From positions 1-64,000 of the forward strand of contig JAHQIW010000089.1 in assembly GCA_019055375.1 (NCBI GenBank): a stretch of 64,000 nt of DNA, read 5' to 3'. The notes beneath the pieces are model-generated. The model saw only the letters and a program-made list of their open reading frames with translations, was not told where the DNA came from and made no database searches. Position numbers and translations under genes: made by a program. The stretch is from Parelaphostrongylus tenuis. Taxonomy: Eukaryota > Nematoda > Chromadorea > Rhabditida > Metastrongylidae. This document shows positions 44,066 to 56,600 of this stretch, piece by piece (positions within the stretch are counted from its first letter, which is position 1; each line of letters starts with the position of its first letter).

Positions 44066-44784
44066 CATTGTTATAATCATAGTAAGAGTTAATATAACAA
44101 TACCTCTGAGAACCTATTTCTGCCGATGATCGGTATGAATTTAAAAGCACACTGACATGAAAAAACGGATTTTCAACGATGGAATGCTTTAATCAGAATT
44201 CGCCAAAGAAAAATCAATGCAAGACTTCCGTGCTTCCGTCAAGTGAGGAAATCTCGTTAACGCAGTGCTTCATTGAATTTAAGACGAAAGCTACTACGAA
44301 AACCCATTTTGGAGAGAATGAAGGACAAGAGAACGGATTCAAGTAGTTTGACATCTGAAGAAAGACGGAGACTCTAAAACGTTAGGCGAATATTCATTGC
44401 AGAGGCATTATTGAACCAACTTTCCTCTGACTTTGGCATTGCCAGCTAGTTAGTCATATATTTATTCGGTTTTTTTTCGACGTCTTAGTCTTCTTCACAG
44501 CCGATGAGTCGCGTCCACTGTCCAACATTCGCTGACCCTCGTTATGTTCTTGGTCTTCGTTTGGTTCGAGTCAGATCCTATTCGGTCTACATCGTGCAAA
44601 TTGAGATCTTACACAGCGAGTACTTATGAACATTATTGTTGATGGTAGCGATTGCCAGGTGATAGTGTTTTCTTTTTTACCGGACAGTCCTTACCACAGT
44701 CATACGTATATTTTTGGCTGGCAGACAGCGCTGTGATAATATGCGAACCAAGTTTTCTTCAACCCTGGCATTGTCAATCATCAA

Positions 44785-45240
44785 TTATTGCTTTTCAGAA
44801 TATTTCATGCCCTCCTTTCAATTGTCTTCAGACGACCGCTCTCAAATTTCTGTATGCTTAATTGTTATTTTTTTGAGCCACACATGAGGTCTGATATGCG
44901 TGCTTGTGCAGCCCGATACAAGTGTTTCGGCCTTAGGAATCCCGTCAGTTGATTAGACCCTTCGTCTTTAGCCAATCTTCTGTAGGGAACCCAACCGCCT
45001 ACATAGAAAAGGCGCAGGCGTACAATTTGCACGTTCCATTAACTGAGATTATCATTAAATGGCTGTTCTATGCACCGAATTGCTCATGGGTGGTATCTTT
45101 AAATATCTCATATCTTTCGTTCCCAGTGTTTTTTCAGACCACACTCAGATTTTGATATGCGTGGTAGATATTTTTTAAGCCATACATGTGATGTGTAATG
45201 GACACTTGTAAAGCCCGATATAAGTGTTTCGACTTTTCAG
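44785..45240 (+). mobile_element. two partial copies of the first ribozyme-foldback family
   Basis: Segments 44785-44950 and 45100-45240 both contain TTTCGTTCCCAGTG- or CAGACGACCGCTC-type lead-ins, the GAGCCACACATG/AAGCCATACATG end motif and a GCCCGATA(C/T)AAGTGTTTCG block. In the first, a decayed hammerhead remains on the minus strand (44911-44950: core CTGACGG, GAAA, GTA, but weak stem II and stem I). The second retains only the GAAA half. Confidence 0.5.
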
Positions 45241-46084
45241 AAAGTTTTAATACCTTTTTCCGACATTGTTACGTTATATTTGGTTCGTGGTTTATGTACC
45301 CTTTCCGCGGTATCGCCACTATCAGAGCCACTCGTCTTCCGTAATAGGGGCGGGACGTCAAAGAATAGTACGCTTTCCCGCCAAGGAAAATTGTGGCTGT
45401 CAGCGTACTTAGAGTCGACCCCTACGGCTGTCAGGACAGCATATATTTACCTTTTAATCCACCGTTTTTGGAACACTTTAATAAAACATTCAGTATCTAT
45501 AATCTTCCAAAATGTTTTCTAGCCTTTTTATTATTTGTTGATTGAGATAATATCACCAAGTTGATAAAAGTAATCTAGTCGACTAACGTTTCGGTGTCCT
45601 CGTATTGATCAAAACTTATTAATCGAGTCGATTGCTCGCCCTTGAAGATCCACAACACGAAGAAAGGACGGCCGTGTCGACTAATCTGCTCTACAGAAGA
45701 CGAAAGCATCAAAAGACGCCTGAGTTGTTTTATTCTTACCAACATCGTGCTATCTACTGAATCAATAATGAAATATCTGACCTTTTGAACCATCGTACTA
45801 TCAACTCGAGAACTCATTAATCAGTTATGTGAAGGCTAAATGAAACTTGATTTTGTAAGACAATCAAAAAAAGATTGAGCCGGATCTAATAAAATGATTG
45901 TCACGCTGTTTCCGCTGCTCGAATTCAACACTACGTGAAAATTCCCTGAACGAAAAACTCGCCCTTCAGCTCAGGAGCTGGAGGTCCTTACCAGTGCACT
46001 ACTGGGTTTCCTGTTACCCTATAAGCATTCAAGCTACCAGAGTCAGCGGTACATGCTTTATGCCGCAGAAAAAGCGATAGCAGA

Positions 46085-46160
46085 TCATCGCTTCCGGTGG
46101 TGTTGTGGCTGCACACGTTCCCAGTATGGAAGAAACGTGTGTTCAACCCCCGCCTAAGGA
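46085..46160 (+). repeat. tRNA-like repeat
   Basis: GGTGGTGTTGTGGCTGCACA and GTGTGTTCAACCCCCGCC mimic A and B boxes; a similar unit is at 46290-46370 (GTATTGGTCAGCACATGCCC ... TTGTTTAACTTCCGCC), and a noisy mirror of this copy is at 56610-56680. Confidence 0.4.
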
Positions 46161-48789
46161 AACTCGGAAACTTACATAATACTCAGCATTCCTCAAAGTA
46201 GATTAACTTGAATCACAAATTAAATTTTAGGTAGGTAAACATCCACAAAAACGTCGTGTCGAAGCTATCACTAACCAACCGTCAACGGGTAGAGGGCAGC
46301 ACTGTATTGGTCAGCACATGCCCTCGGCAAGGGAAAACGCTTGTTTAACTTCCGCCTGAGGTCCCAAGTTCTGCTTACTACTCATATCTCTTATTTACAA
46401 AGCCGTGATATTCAATATGCTATAAGTTTTTTAGTTACTACTCGGCTTTCCGGGACATATGAATATTGGAGCCCATTGTCGGGCAAGAACTTTCATGCAA
46501 GTGTTGGTAGTCATTCGAAAGCTTAACTCTGTGGCTAGTGCGGTACGTAGCCAGTTTTTCAATGAAGTCTTCATACAACGCTTCAAGGAAATGAAAATAT
46601 TCATCTTTTACACACGCGCATTTCTCGCAACATACCCTCTTTCTCTGGAACATTACTAATCATTCGACAACGAAGGATTCAACAACTCCTACGCTGTCTT
46701 TGTTTCTGAAAAGACCGTTATTCTGCAGTGCAGCAGGGAAAATGAAGTTGATGCACATATGCGCGGTGTTTTTTTAGCCAATCTATGGGGAGGGGGTGGG
46801 TAAGGGCGGATGTGGCCGTTTCAAACATGGCCATCGATCGATCGGCGCTTTGGTGGGTGACATAAAAAGGCGATTTCTGTTATTCCATTAGGAAATATTT
46901 CTCCGATTTGAAAGAAACTCCAGATTAAAACGTCTGAATCTGATACTACAAGATTTCCCCTAACCATTTCACGCGCGGGTCGTGCTTTAAGCGAGGTAGA
47001 CTCCACAGCACTATAAAAGGACCTTTTCAAAAACGGCAGGGCATCGCGTTAGCCAAAGATTCAAATTTTCGGCTGATCACTATTGTTAAAATATTTTATT
47101 CGTCCCCGGATAATTGAAAAGAACCACTATTCCTACCTGTGTCATGTTAGAAGGTCTAACATGGAAGATGGCATACCAATGATATGAGGTAAAACTCCCT
47201 GAATAACGCATTTAGCCTAATAATAATTGTTGAATATCACTTTTCTGGCTCTCACTATTGTCTTTGCTAATTCTGTAATTATTGGACACTATTATCTTTT
47301 AACAGAATTGATAAGAACGTACTGCTTAGTCTGCCTATTCTTAGTCCTGCTTCGCAACACTGCGACCTCGCAGCAAGGTTCTCTATGGTAGAACGGCGCG
47401 GCATTTACATCCGGAGGTTCACCGTCGTTCTGGAATGAAAGTACTCAAAAGTTGGCAAGTTATCCTCTGATCTTCAAGAGCTGGCGAGTACCTGCTGCTG
47501 TAACAGGTGGCCAAAGCTTTAATTAAACCTAGTTTAGAAGCTCTAAAAACATCAAATACCATAAGCGGAATCAAACTGGTCCAGCAGAATTTCTCTCGAA
47601 GGCTTCCGATTATCGATCATATCCGAGCTTGCCATTTTGCATGTCTTTGTTGAAATTGCTTATATAAGTACAATATGAAGCGTGAATTGTAAAGCGCATT
47701 GTAAGGAATGTAAGCTGTAGGTAAATATACGTTGTCTATATATTGTAATCTATAAAGTAATATTTTTCAACAGCGCTCAGAATATCAGTGAACGATTATA
47801 GAAATGAGTTCGAGAAAATGAAGTGCTTCCAAAAGCACATCGTGAGAGATGCAATTAAGAAAACTGACTATTATAGAATTTTCCCCTCTATAGATATTTT
47901 TGGTGGCTTAGTTATTGCGAGTACTACACTTCTGGGTACCATAAAATATGCTATAAACTGCTGTTCCTAGCGGCCAGAGTGCACTGTACTGGTACCGTAT
48001 TGTTACTCATCACAGAAACAACTAAGAAAATCATCATGGGAATTGATAGGACATATTAGGTCATTTCAAAAGTTTTTTTCCGCATCGGGTAAGGATGTTT
48101 GGAAGAATTTGATTACGGGACAGAGATTTTCTATCAAACTGTCAAAAAACTACTCAAAAGCTTAAATCTCAGAAAAGTCAAGGTTGTACTCGTTTTCTAC
48201 ATATGCTTTTGTACAGCGTTATAGCACTAAATATAAATGCGTTTCACGCGCGTCGCGCACTACCACGCTTATATTTCATAGAAGCAAATTGACAAAAACA
48301 ACAACACACAAAAACCCACTTTTCTTTTTTTTCTCAATACTGGTGATAAGTAATTTTGAAACAAGTTTAAATTGTTGATATTTTCGGAGGTTAGCAATTT
48401 GTTTTCCTATACAAAAGCTTTTCCTTACAAGATTCTTACACCCGTTGTACGCAAAATAAAAAAACGTGGCGTGTTGGCGTTCAAAAAACCGTAAACGACT
48501 GGTATTTTCCTCGGATGAAGGTGCAGTGTAAATACACAATAAAAACTGCCCACCCAAAAACCGCTTTATTTAAGATGGCTGAGGTGAGTTACTGATCTAT
48601 GGAGTGCAGGCACCTTTTTTCAATTTCGAGCACACACTGATATAAGCTGACTCGAAATAATTGGCTGACTTGCAAAGATTAGGGTTTTCTCTGCTCTTCG
48701 CAGGGCGGATTGCTGTCAAACATGTCGCACCAACCAAATTGGACTTTATTTATAAATCCACAAAAGCCTCTTCTCCTCATCTCTTCGCA

Positions 48790-51700
48790 TCTCCTTTCTC
48801 TTCTCCATATATCATCAGTAGGATAGCTGCTTCAACAAAAAAATTCAACATTCATACTTCATCAATCATTCATCAATACCAACTCGCTCTTCATATTCAC
48901 ACATAAAAATCATCATTCAAAAGTCATAACAAAATCATCAACAATAATACACAGGATCTTCAACACTTCTTCAAAACAATATCAATCAATCGCTTCAATA
49001 CATATACGTATTCAATTGAATCTCTCTTCTTCACACTTCAATCAATCAACTTTCAATCAACTACATATCATAACAATATTCCATTCATCTTCCATTCATC
49101 ACCAAATCATAACATTCAATCACAATTTCAGCACTTCAATATCAACAAATTCAAAATCACACCTTCATTACTTCTACTTCATTTCATCTTCAAAAAAATA
49201 CATTCAAATTCACCTCTTCATCTTCATCTCAACAATTCCTATTATGTGTGGGCCGTCTTTTTCGGATCAATGTTACTTTACTTATCCTTTTTTCTTTTTT
49301 TTTTTTTTTTTTCTTTTTGTAATGGGCCTGGGTGGTGGGGGGTTGGCCTCCCCGCGCGTCCTCCTCCGGCGCGGCCCCGCGTGGGAATGGGGCCGTTTCT
49401 TTCTACTCACTTTTTTTGAAATGGGCCGCTCTGGACGTCATGAAAATGATGGGGCTTCGCCGGATCGTGGTTTTTACTACTTAACTCTTTTTTGAAGATG
49501 GCCGCCGCGCCGCGCGGTTATGGCCCCGCGTGGGGCCCTGGGCCGTGTTGGGGCCGTCGCCCGGCCGCGTCGATCTTCTGCATCATCTAATAAATGAAGC
49601 TGAAGGAGAAGGGAAGGAAAAAGAAGAGACAGGAAGAAGCAAAGCATTTCACATCATTTCACACATTGTTCACGCCCTTTCATCCATATTTCTTTTTTTT
49701 TTTTTCAGATCTTCATTCCTTCTTTTTCACCCAAACACCTTTTCAGTGTTCTTCACTTTCTTCACCAAATCAATTTAGTTTTCTCTTTTTTCATTCCTTC
49801 TTCCACATTTTCACCGTCTTATCTCATTCTTTTTTCATTTCCAATTCTCATTTTTCTCTTTATTTTCCTCTATTTTTTAACTATTTTTTTTATTTTCGGT
49901 TCTATTTATCTTCTCATTTCACTCATTTTCATTTCTGCCTTTTTCCATTTAACGAAGATAACTAGAGTACAGAACCCGAAGAAAAAATGAAAAGAGGAGA
50001 AAGAAAAAGAACGAAGAGGAGAGAACAGAAGGAGAAAAAAAGGAGAAGGAAACCAGAAAGCGGGGGCAAAGAGAAAGGACACGAGGGGACAAAGCATTTC
50101 CTTTTCCCTTTAATTTACTTTTCTCTCATCCATTTCTTTTTTCCTCCCTTTTCATCTCTTTTTTTGTTCTTTTCCATTCCACTTTCCTTCCCAATTTCCT
50201 TATCTTTTCTCCAGAGAACGGAGCAAGGAAAGACGAGACGAAAGCAAATGCAGAAGCATTCCTTTCTTTCACACTTTTTTTTTCCCATGTTTTCTCTATC
50301 CAATTTCACTTTTTCCCTCCTCCCCTTTTTCCTTTTTCTATTCTTTTAATTTTCACCTTTTTCTCTTCTCCACCTTCAATTATTTTTTTCGCAGCTTTTT
50401 TCCTTTTTCATTCTTTTTCGTTTTTTTTTTTCCCTAGCGCTTTTTTCACTTCGTTCCCCTCTTCTTATTTTTTTCCAACTGACATCTCTTTTTTTTTTCC
50501 GTTTTTTCTTTTCCCCCTTCTCACCAATTCGCATTTTTGTTCCCCTCTTCTTTCCCACTTTTTTTTCCATTCATTACCCCTTTGAGCATTTCGTCACCCT
50601 ATCTTTGTTCCATCTTTTTTTTTCCCACTCCTTTCAGACACCCCTAGTTCCATTCCTTCCCAACCTTTTTCCCCTCTCTCCCCCTCATTTTTTTTCCACA
50701 CCAAACCAACTCTTCCGCTTCTTTTTTCAATTTCTCTTTCACCTTTCCAAGAAAAAGCAAGAAAAAGAGAAAGAGGACAAACAAAAGTAAAGACCAAGCG
50801 ATTTTTCACCCCCTCCATTTCCCCAACGTTCCTCCTCATTCGATTCCCACCACATTCACTCATTTTCTTTTCACAACACCATTCAAAAATTTTCAAGTTT
50901 CATTATTCACCAAACACACATTTCTTCACACACACGAGAAGGCAAGACCACGCGAAACAGCCAAAACAACGAAAAAAGTCAATTTCCCTTACCATCGTCC
51001 TGTCCCCTATTCTCCCACATTAATCTTTCCTCTCAAGCTTTCCAAGTGTCTCCACCCCCCCCCCCATCCTTACTCCTGTCTGACGCTTCTCCTCTTGTTC
51101 TTATTCATCTCGTCCCCACCACATTTTTCCCTCTCTTATTCTTCACTTTTCCCGCTCCTCCTGCTCTTCTCTCTCTTCCATTCTCTGTCCCCTTCCCCCC
51201 ATTTTTTCTTCTCACTTCCTTCTTTCTTTCATTTTCCTTCCCTCACTCTCCACTCATTCTCTTCCTTCTCCCTTTCCAGTCTTCTTCCTCCTTCTCATTT
51301 GTTCCTTTCCATCTTTTCATTCTTTCCCTCCACTTCTTTTCTTTTTTCTTTCTTTATTATCGTTTTTCTCTCCCTCCCCTTTTTCACCCCATTTCTTTCT
51401 TCTTTCTCTTTTTTCCCTTTCTTTTTTTTTTTCCTTTTTTTCCAACTCTCCTCTCTCTTTCTTTGCTTCCCTATCCCCCCCCCCCACTCATCCCCATCGC
51501 CATGCCCACACTCCTCTGATTTCCCCTCAACGCATCCTTTTCCACCTTAACCCATTTCTCTCCCACCATTCAAACGTTCAATTTTTCTCAACCCAAACCC
51601 TCTCCTCCTAACCATCATCTCCTTCTTTCCACTTACCATTCTTTTTCTTTTGTACCACCTCTCTTGCATTTTCATTTATCTCAATTTACTTCATATCCCC

Positions 51701-53650
51701 ATCACCCCCTTCAACTATACACTACACACAACTATGTACTCTATCCAACATTCTCATTCCAAATCTCCCAAATCATATCTACACATTAGTGTTTTTATTT
51801 ATATATGTGGGCCGGGTGTCATAATTATATTATTTTTTCTTAACTTCTGTCCTTTGTATTTATTCTTCCTTCTTTTTTTGATATTTCCTTATTGTTTTCT
51901 TGTTTCTATGTGCGTATTTTTGTTTTCGTTCCCGTTTTAGTTGTTTGTTGCGATTTCGAATATTCTAACTACTACATAAAAATACCTGCACACAATAATA
52001 ATACATACTAAAAAATTTATATGAAAAAATATTATCTACCAGCACCACAAATCTAATCTGCTCTAGATCAACATAAGAAAATTATAAATACTGAGAGTCT
52101 TAACATTCCCTAAAAAATTTCCAACTATTTTAGCTCAAAAAGTTACCAGTAAACGTCTAATTTATCAATCAATTAATATACATTTCAATATCGATATTAA
52201 ATACGACAAATAAAAATATAATGATACCACTTTGACTTTAACAATTTAATCTATATCAATTGTACGATGATATAAAAAATAATTATATAAAAAATTAGAA
52301 GCGATTTACTGCTTAATAAAAGCATCATTGGCAATGCCTGCTCCTAAATACTATAAATGCAAAAATCGTTTTACAACAATTGACTTGATTTACCTCTTTA
52401 CACAAAAAGATTAAACTATGTACAATCTGACAATTTGAACAATCTCAAACCTGTTATTAGCGATCTTGGATAATTATCAATACCTCATCTAGAGAATGTC
52501 TAAAAAGAATACAACTATAAAACAATATAAATTTGCACTAATATTTTTCTTTTTATTTTTTTATTTCTTTTCTTTTTTTTTTTCCTATTTTTTCATTTTT
52601 TCTCTTTGCAATGTCTTGTTTTTCAAATTAATTGTTTCTTCTCTTCTAGTCTTTGTTGCTATTTGTTTTCTTTTTCGCTGAACTTCATTTTTATGCACAT
52701 TATATCACACAGTTTCTTTTTTTTTCATCTTTCTTCAAAAAAAAATTCCGAGCATTAGAATTTTCCTTCCTTCATTTCCTTCTCATACAGTTTCCTCAAC
52801 TTCACATCTCTTTATTCCCCCCAGAATTGGTGAATCTTCTTCCTTTCCACTTTTGCTCCCATATTTGCTAGCAATGGAAGGCCTCTTTTTCCTTTTTTTC
52901 CAAACTGAACTATGTCTGATGCACAGTCAAGCGTTTCCCTTCTTTCAATAAGTTAACTGATTTCTGTCATTAGAGTTGTTCCGCTTATTTTCCAAATCTT
53001 TTTTTCAGTTCTCCTGTTTTTGTTTTACTTTTTCCAGATTGGCAGATTTTTATAAATTATTCTATCCTCGTAGCAATCCTAAGGCTGCAAAGGCGCGCAG
53101 CCCATGCTAGAGCAGTGTGACAGTATCTTCTAATGGAGTGCGTATGCGAGATCAAGGATGATTGGGGGAGGCAAGGTTTCACGCGAAAACCTGTGCCTTG
53201 ATGGGTGTGTGTGCGTGTGCCAAGACTTTATGTGAATGTTCAACGTCCACGTTATCGCCGCAAGCAAACTTACGACGACAGAAAATTACATATATTAACA
53301 GTGTGTGTGTGTAGGTTTCTCGTCCCCGTGGGGGAGGGGGAGATGGGACCAACCGATTGGTGTCTACGATCTTCTGCGTAATCTTTATGCTAGCAAGATC
53401 GCGAACTTGCGTCGCGATTGAATACATAAAATATAGCTGGGTGTATTCACTATGCGATCGAAAGCTGGTAGGATATGGCTGAGTCGTAAAAGTAGTGAGT
53501 GGTTGCGCGAGTGCAGTTGCTGTGCCCCTAGCTCCTCTATCAGACTTTCAGATGATTTCAGCCTATAGCGAGCGTGCCAGTTCAATTACAGGCTATTAAC
53601 AATTAGATCGATAACGGATGGCGCATAACTCTGGATGAAGCGCGAAGGAA
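48790..53650. other. pathological low-complexity core of the inverted repeat
   Basis: Blocks of sharply different composition follow each other. G is nearly absent in 48840-49240 (A/C/T only). A GC-rich patch (GGGCCTGGGTGGTGGGGGGT and similar) lies at 49320-49560. T/C-rich sequence dominates 49650-51640 with purine-rich patches, 51960-52490 is A/T-rich, and poly-T dominates 52530-52750. The long frames of Phe/Ser/Leu/Pro here are products of composition, not proteins. From about 52900 the sequence becomes normal but matches nothing recognised. Confidence 0.85.
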
Positions 53651-56600
53651 AGAGGCTGCTGATCCTGGAGAGGCTTTTGTGGATAAAGTCAATTTGGTGC
53701 GACTATGTTGTCCAGCTAGATGCCTGCTAGGCGAATATCCTAATCTTTTCAGCCATTTTACGACGGTGCTCGAGTGCAAGGCGTCAGCATCTAAAGTCGG
53801 TGTTACACGTCGAGCCGTTCTATCCCGAGTAAATCACACGTGTTTGCTAACTGCTTGCAATGCGTTTTTGTGTATACTATACCGCTGTATCGAAATCTAC
53901 GTATCAGGAAACAACTACGCTTCCACGAATATCCACAATTTAACTTTCAAATTACTATCACCAGTCTTGAGAAACAGTGGTGTGCTATGAAATATAAGCT
54001 GTGGTAGTGCGCGATCGCGCGTGAAACGCATTTATATTTAAGTGCTATAACGGCTGTACAAATAGCATATGCTAGAAAGGAGCGTGAGATCAGCATCCTT
54101 GACGTATTTCATGAGTCTGTGTGTAAGCTCTTTTGCATGAGTCAGTTTTTGACAGTTCTGATAGAAAATCTCTGACCTGCCGTAATCAAATATCATACTC
54201 TTGCCAAAGGCTCCATAGCCCGATGCGTCATAAAATAGCTTTTGTAATGACGTTTCTAATTGTCCTATTCAATTCTCATGTATATGATTTCTTCTTATGT
54301 TTTTGCGGTAGTATATGAGTAACTAATTTACGGTACTCAGTAACAGTGCATCTGCTGGCTGTCAGGTATACAGCAGTTGTATTAGGCCATATTTTATGGT
54401 ATCCCAGAACTGTGACCATACTCGCAATACTAAGCCACCAAACACATATCTATGAGGGGAAAAGTGTGCTATACAAGTCAGTTATCATTACAGTCTTTGT
54501 CTTCTCATCTCGATGTGCTTTGGCAATGAAGACACTTCGATTTATTCCTCGAACTCATTCTATAATCGTTCACTGATATTCTGATGCTGTATGAACAAAT
54601 CATTACTGTTATTACGGATTACATATTGATAGAGACCCGTATATTTACCTTAACCTCGTATCAGCATTACTAGTCTCCTTACTTACTGCTCTTAACAATT
54701 CAACGCTTCACAACTTAGTAAGTAAGCGTGGCGAGCAATGGTTCACAATGTACATGCGAAATGTAGAAGCTCGGATATCGATAACGGAAGCTCATTCGAG
54801 CGATAATTGCTGTGTATCCTAGTTTCGACTTCCGCTTACGTGGAGTTGATGAGTGTTTTGAGCTTCCTTCGAAGCGTGAGGTTATTAAGCTGCTTGGGCT
54901 AGCGACTGGTTACCAGCAGCAGGTTACAGGCGCCGACCAGCTCTTGAAGAGCATAGGATAATTGCCACTTTGAGTACTTTCATCGCGAACGACGTGTGAA
55001 CCTCCGGATTCTAAATGCCAGCTGCCGTGTTGCTACTTATAGAGAACCTGCTGCGAGCAGCTCGCAGTGTCGATCGTCGAATGCGGACTAAGACATAGGA
55101 CAGACTACGCGGCAGTACTGCGTTCTTATCAGGTTCTAGTTAACAAGATAATATAGTTTGTGCTACAATTAAGGTACATGCAATTAGAAGCACATAATAG
55201 GTGTGTAGAGCCCTAAAATTTCGCGGTGATATCTGCAAGCCATTATTATGTAGGCTAAATCGCGTTATCAGTGCGAAGCTTTACGCTCATATGATTGCGA
55301 ATTAGCAGACACACTGATCCATGTTAGACGCTTCTACCTCAGCCTAACATGAGTCATCAGGTAGGAATAGCTGTTTCGCTTTTTCATTAGTCCATATGGA
55401 GAAATATTGGTCAGCGATATAAAATATTTGTAAAAACCTAATGAGTGAGAAATTAATCGACGAAATCTTTGAATCATTTGGCCGTACATATCGCGATGCC
55501 TGGCCTATCTCTTATATGTTATTGAAAAGTCCACTATATATAGTAGACTGTGGATGCTCTATCCCTCGCTTAACAGCTACGACCCGTTCGTACGTGAATG
55601 GTCTACAGGGGAATTTCTAGTAGTATCAGATTCAGACGTATTAATCTGGAGATTTCTTCTCAGATATCGTGAGAAATATTTCCTAATGGAATAACTATAA
55701 ATCCTGCCTTATTCAATGTAACCTCACTCGTCAGCCGCGTCGATCGTGATGGCACTTATGCTTGGAAGACGCACATTTCCCGCCTTACCCACCCACCTCC
55801 CATTAGATGGCTAAAAACACCCGTTGCATTATAGTGCTCAACTTCTTTTCTCGCCTGCTCACCCTGCACAAACTAACGGTCTATGTGCTCAGTAGCTGTC
55901 TGCGATAAGGTAAATCATCAAAGTAACAGCGTACCTGGAGGAGTTGCTTGAACTTCCTTCGTATGTCGAATGTACCTATATCAATGTGTTCCAGAGATAA
56001 GAGCTATCGTTTTTGTTATGTCTGGACAATGTTGCGCAGGCTGTGTTAAAGCGATGAATGTTTCATTGTCCTTGGAGAGCGTTGTATGAAGAGCCGTATG
56101 TCATTGACAATACTGTCTGGATGCTCACGTAGCCGCACCTAGCCAAGAGTTAAGCTTTCGAATGAACTACCAACACGTCTGCATGACAATATCTATGCTC
56201 ATCTAGCGGGGTGCGCTCCAAGTATCTTGCATATGTTTCGGTCAGGAAGTCCTGAGTAGGTAACTATAACGATGACTTGAGTAGCTATATTGAAATATCT
56301 CACAGGCGTTTGTAATAGCAGTACGATCATGAGTAGTGTGTGCCGAACTTGGACGTTTCAGGCGTTACTAAGATAGTAACACAATGCAGTGTGTTTCACG
56401 TGCCCATTAGCCGATGCGGCATGTCGCTTACAGTGCCTACAGTGCTGCCTGGCATACGATCGTTCTACGGCGTTAGTCGATGTGCGTTCGACTAGCGACC
56501 ATTTTCGTGTATGTTTCACCTACCTGATATAGCATTCTAACCTGTTCGTGATGTCCAGCGTTAATCTACTTTGAGGAAATGCTGAGATTTATGTAAGTTT

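Larger units (their letters stand above)
42950..48790 (+). repeat. left arm of a giant imperfect inverted repeat
   Basis: Colinear reverse-complement matches link this arm to 53650-60850. Anchors (approximate): 48745/53690, 48250/54018, 47400/55020, 46950/55620, 46050/56700, 45370/57570, 44570/58430, 43400/60290 and 43040/60780. The anchor sum rises steadily from about 102.3 to 103.8 kb, so the other arm is about 1.4 kb longer. Apart from RTE, foldback and tRNA-like remnants the arm holds no recognisable gene. Confidence 0.88.

Noticed and set aside
44465..44530. CCGATGAGTCGCG as a further hammerhead core
   Set aside because: No GAAA, no stem II partner and no cleavage triplet at the right distance.
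49000..51550. Open frames of up to about 160 codons rich in Phe, Ser, Leu and Pro (and Lys/Glu on the other strand)
   Set aside because: Produced by pyrimidine- or purine-only composition in a region that is probably artefactual; no motifs or splice signals.
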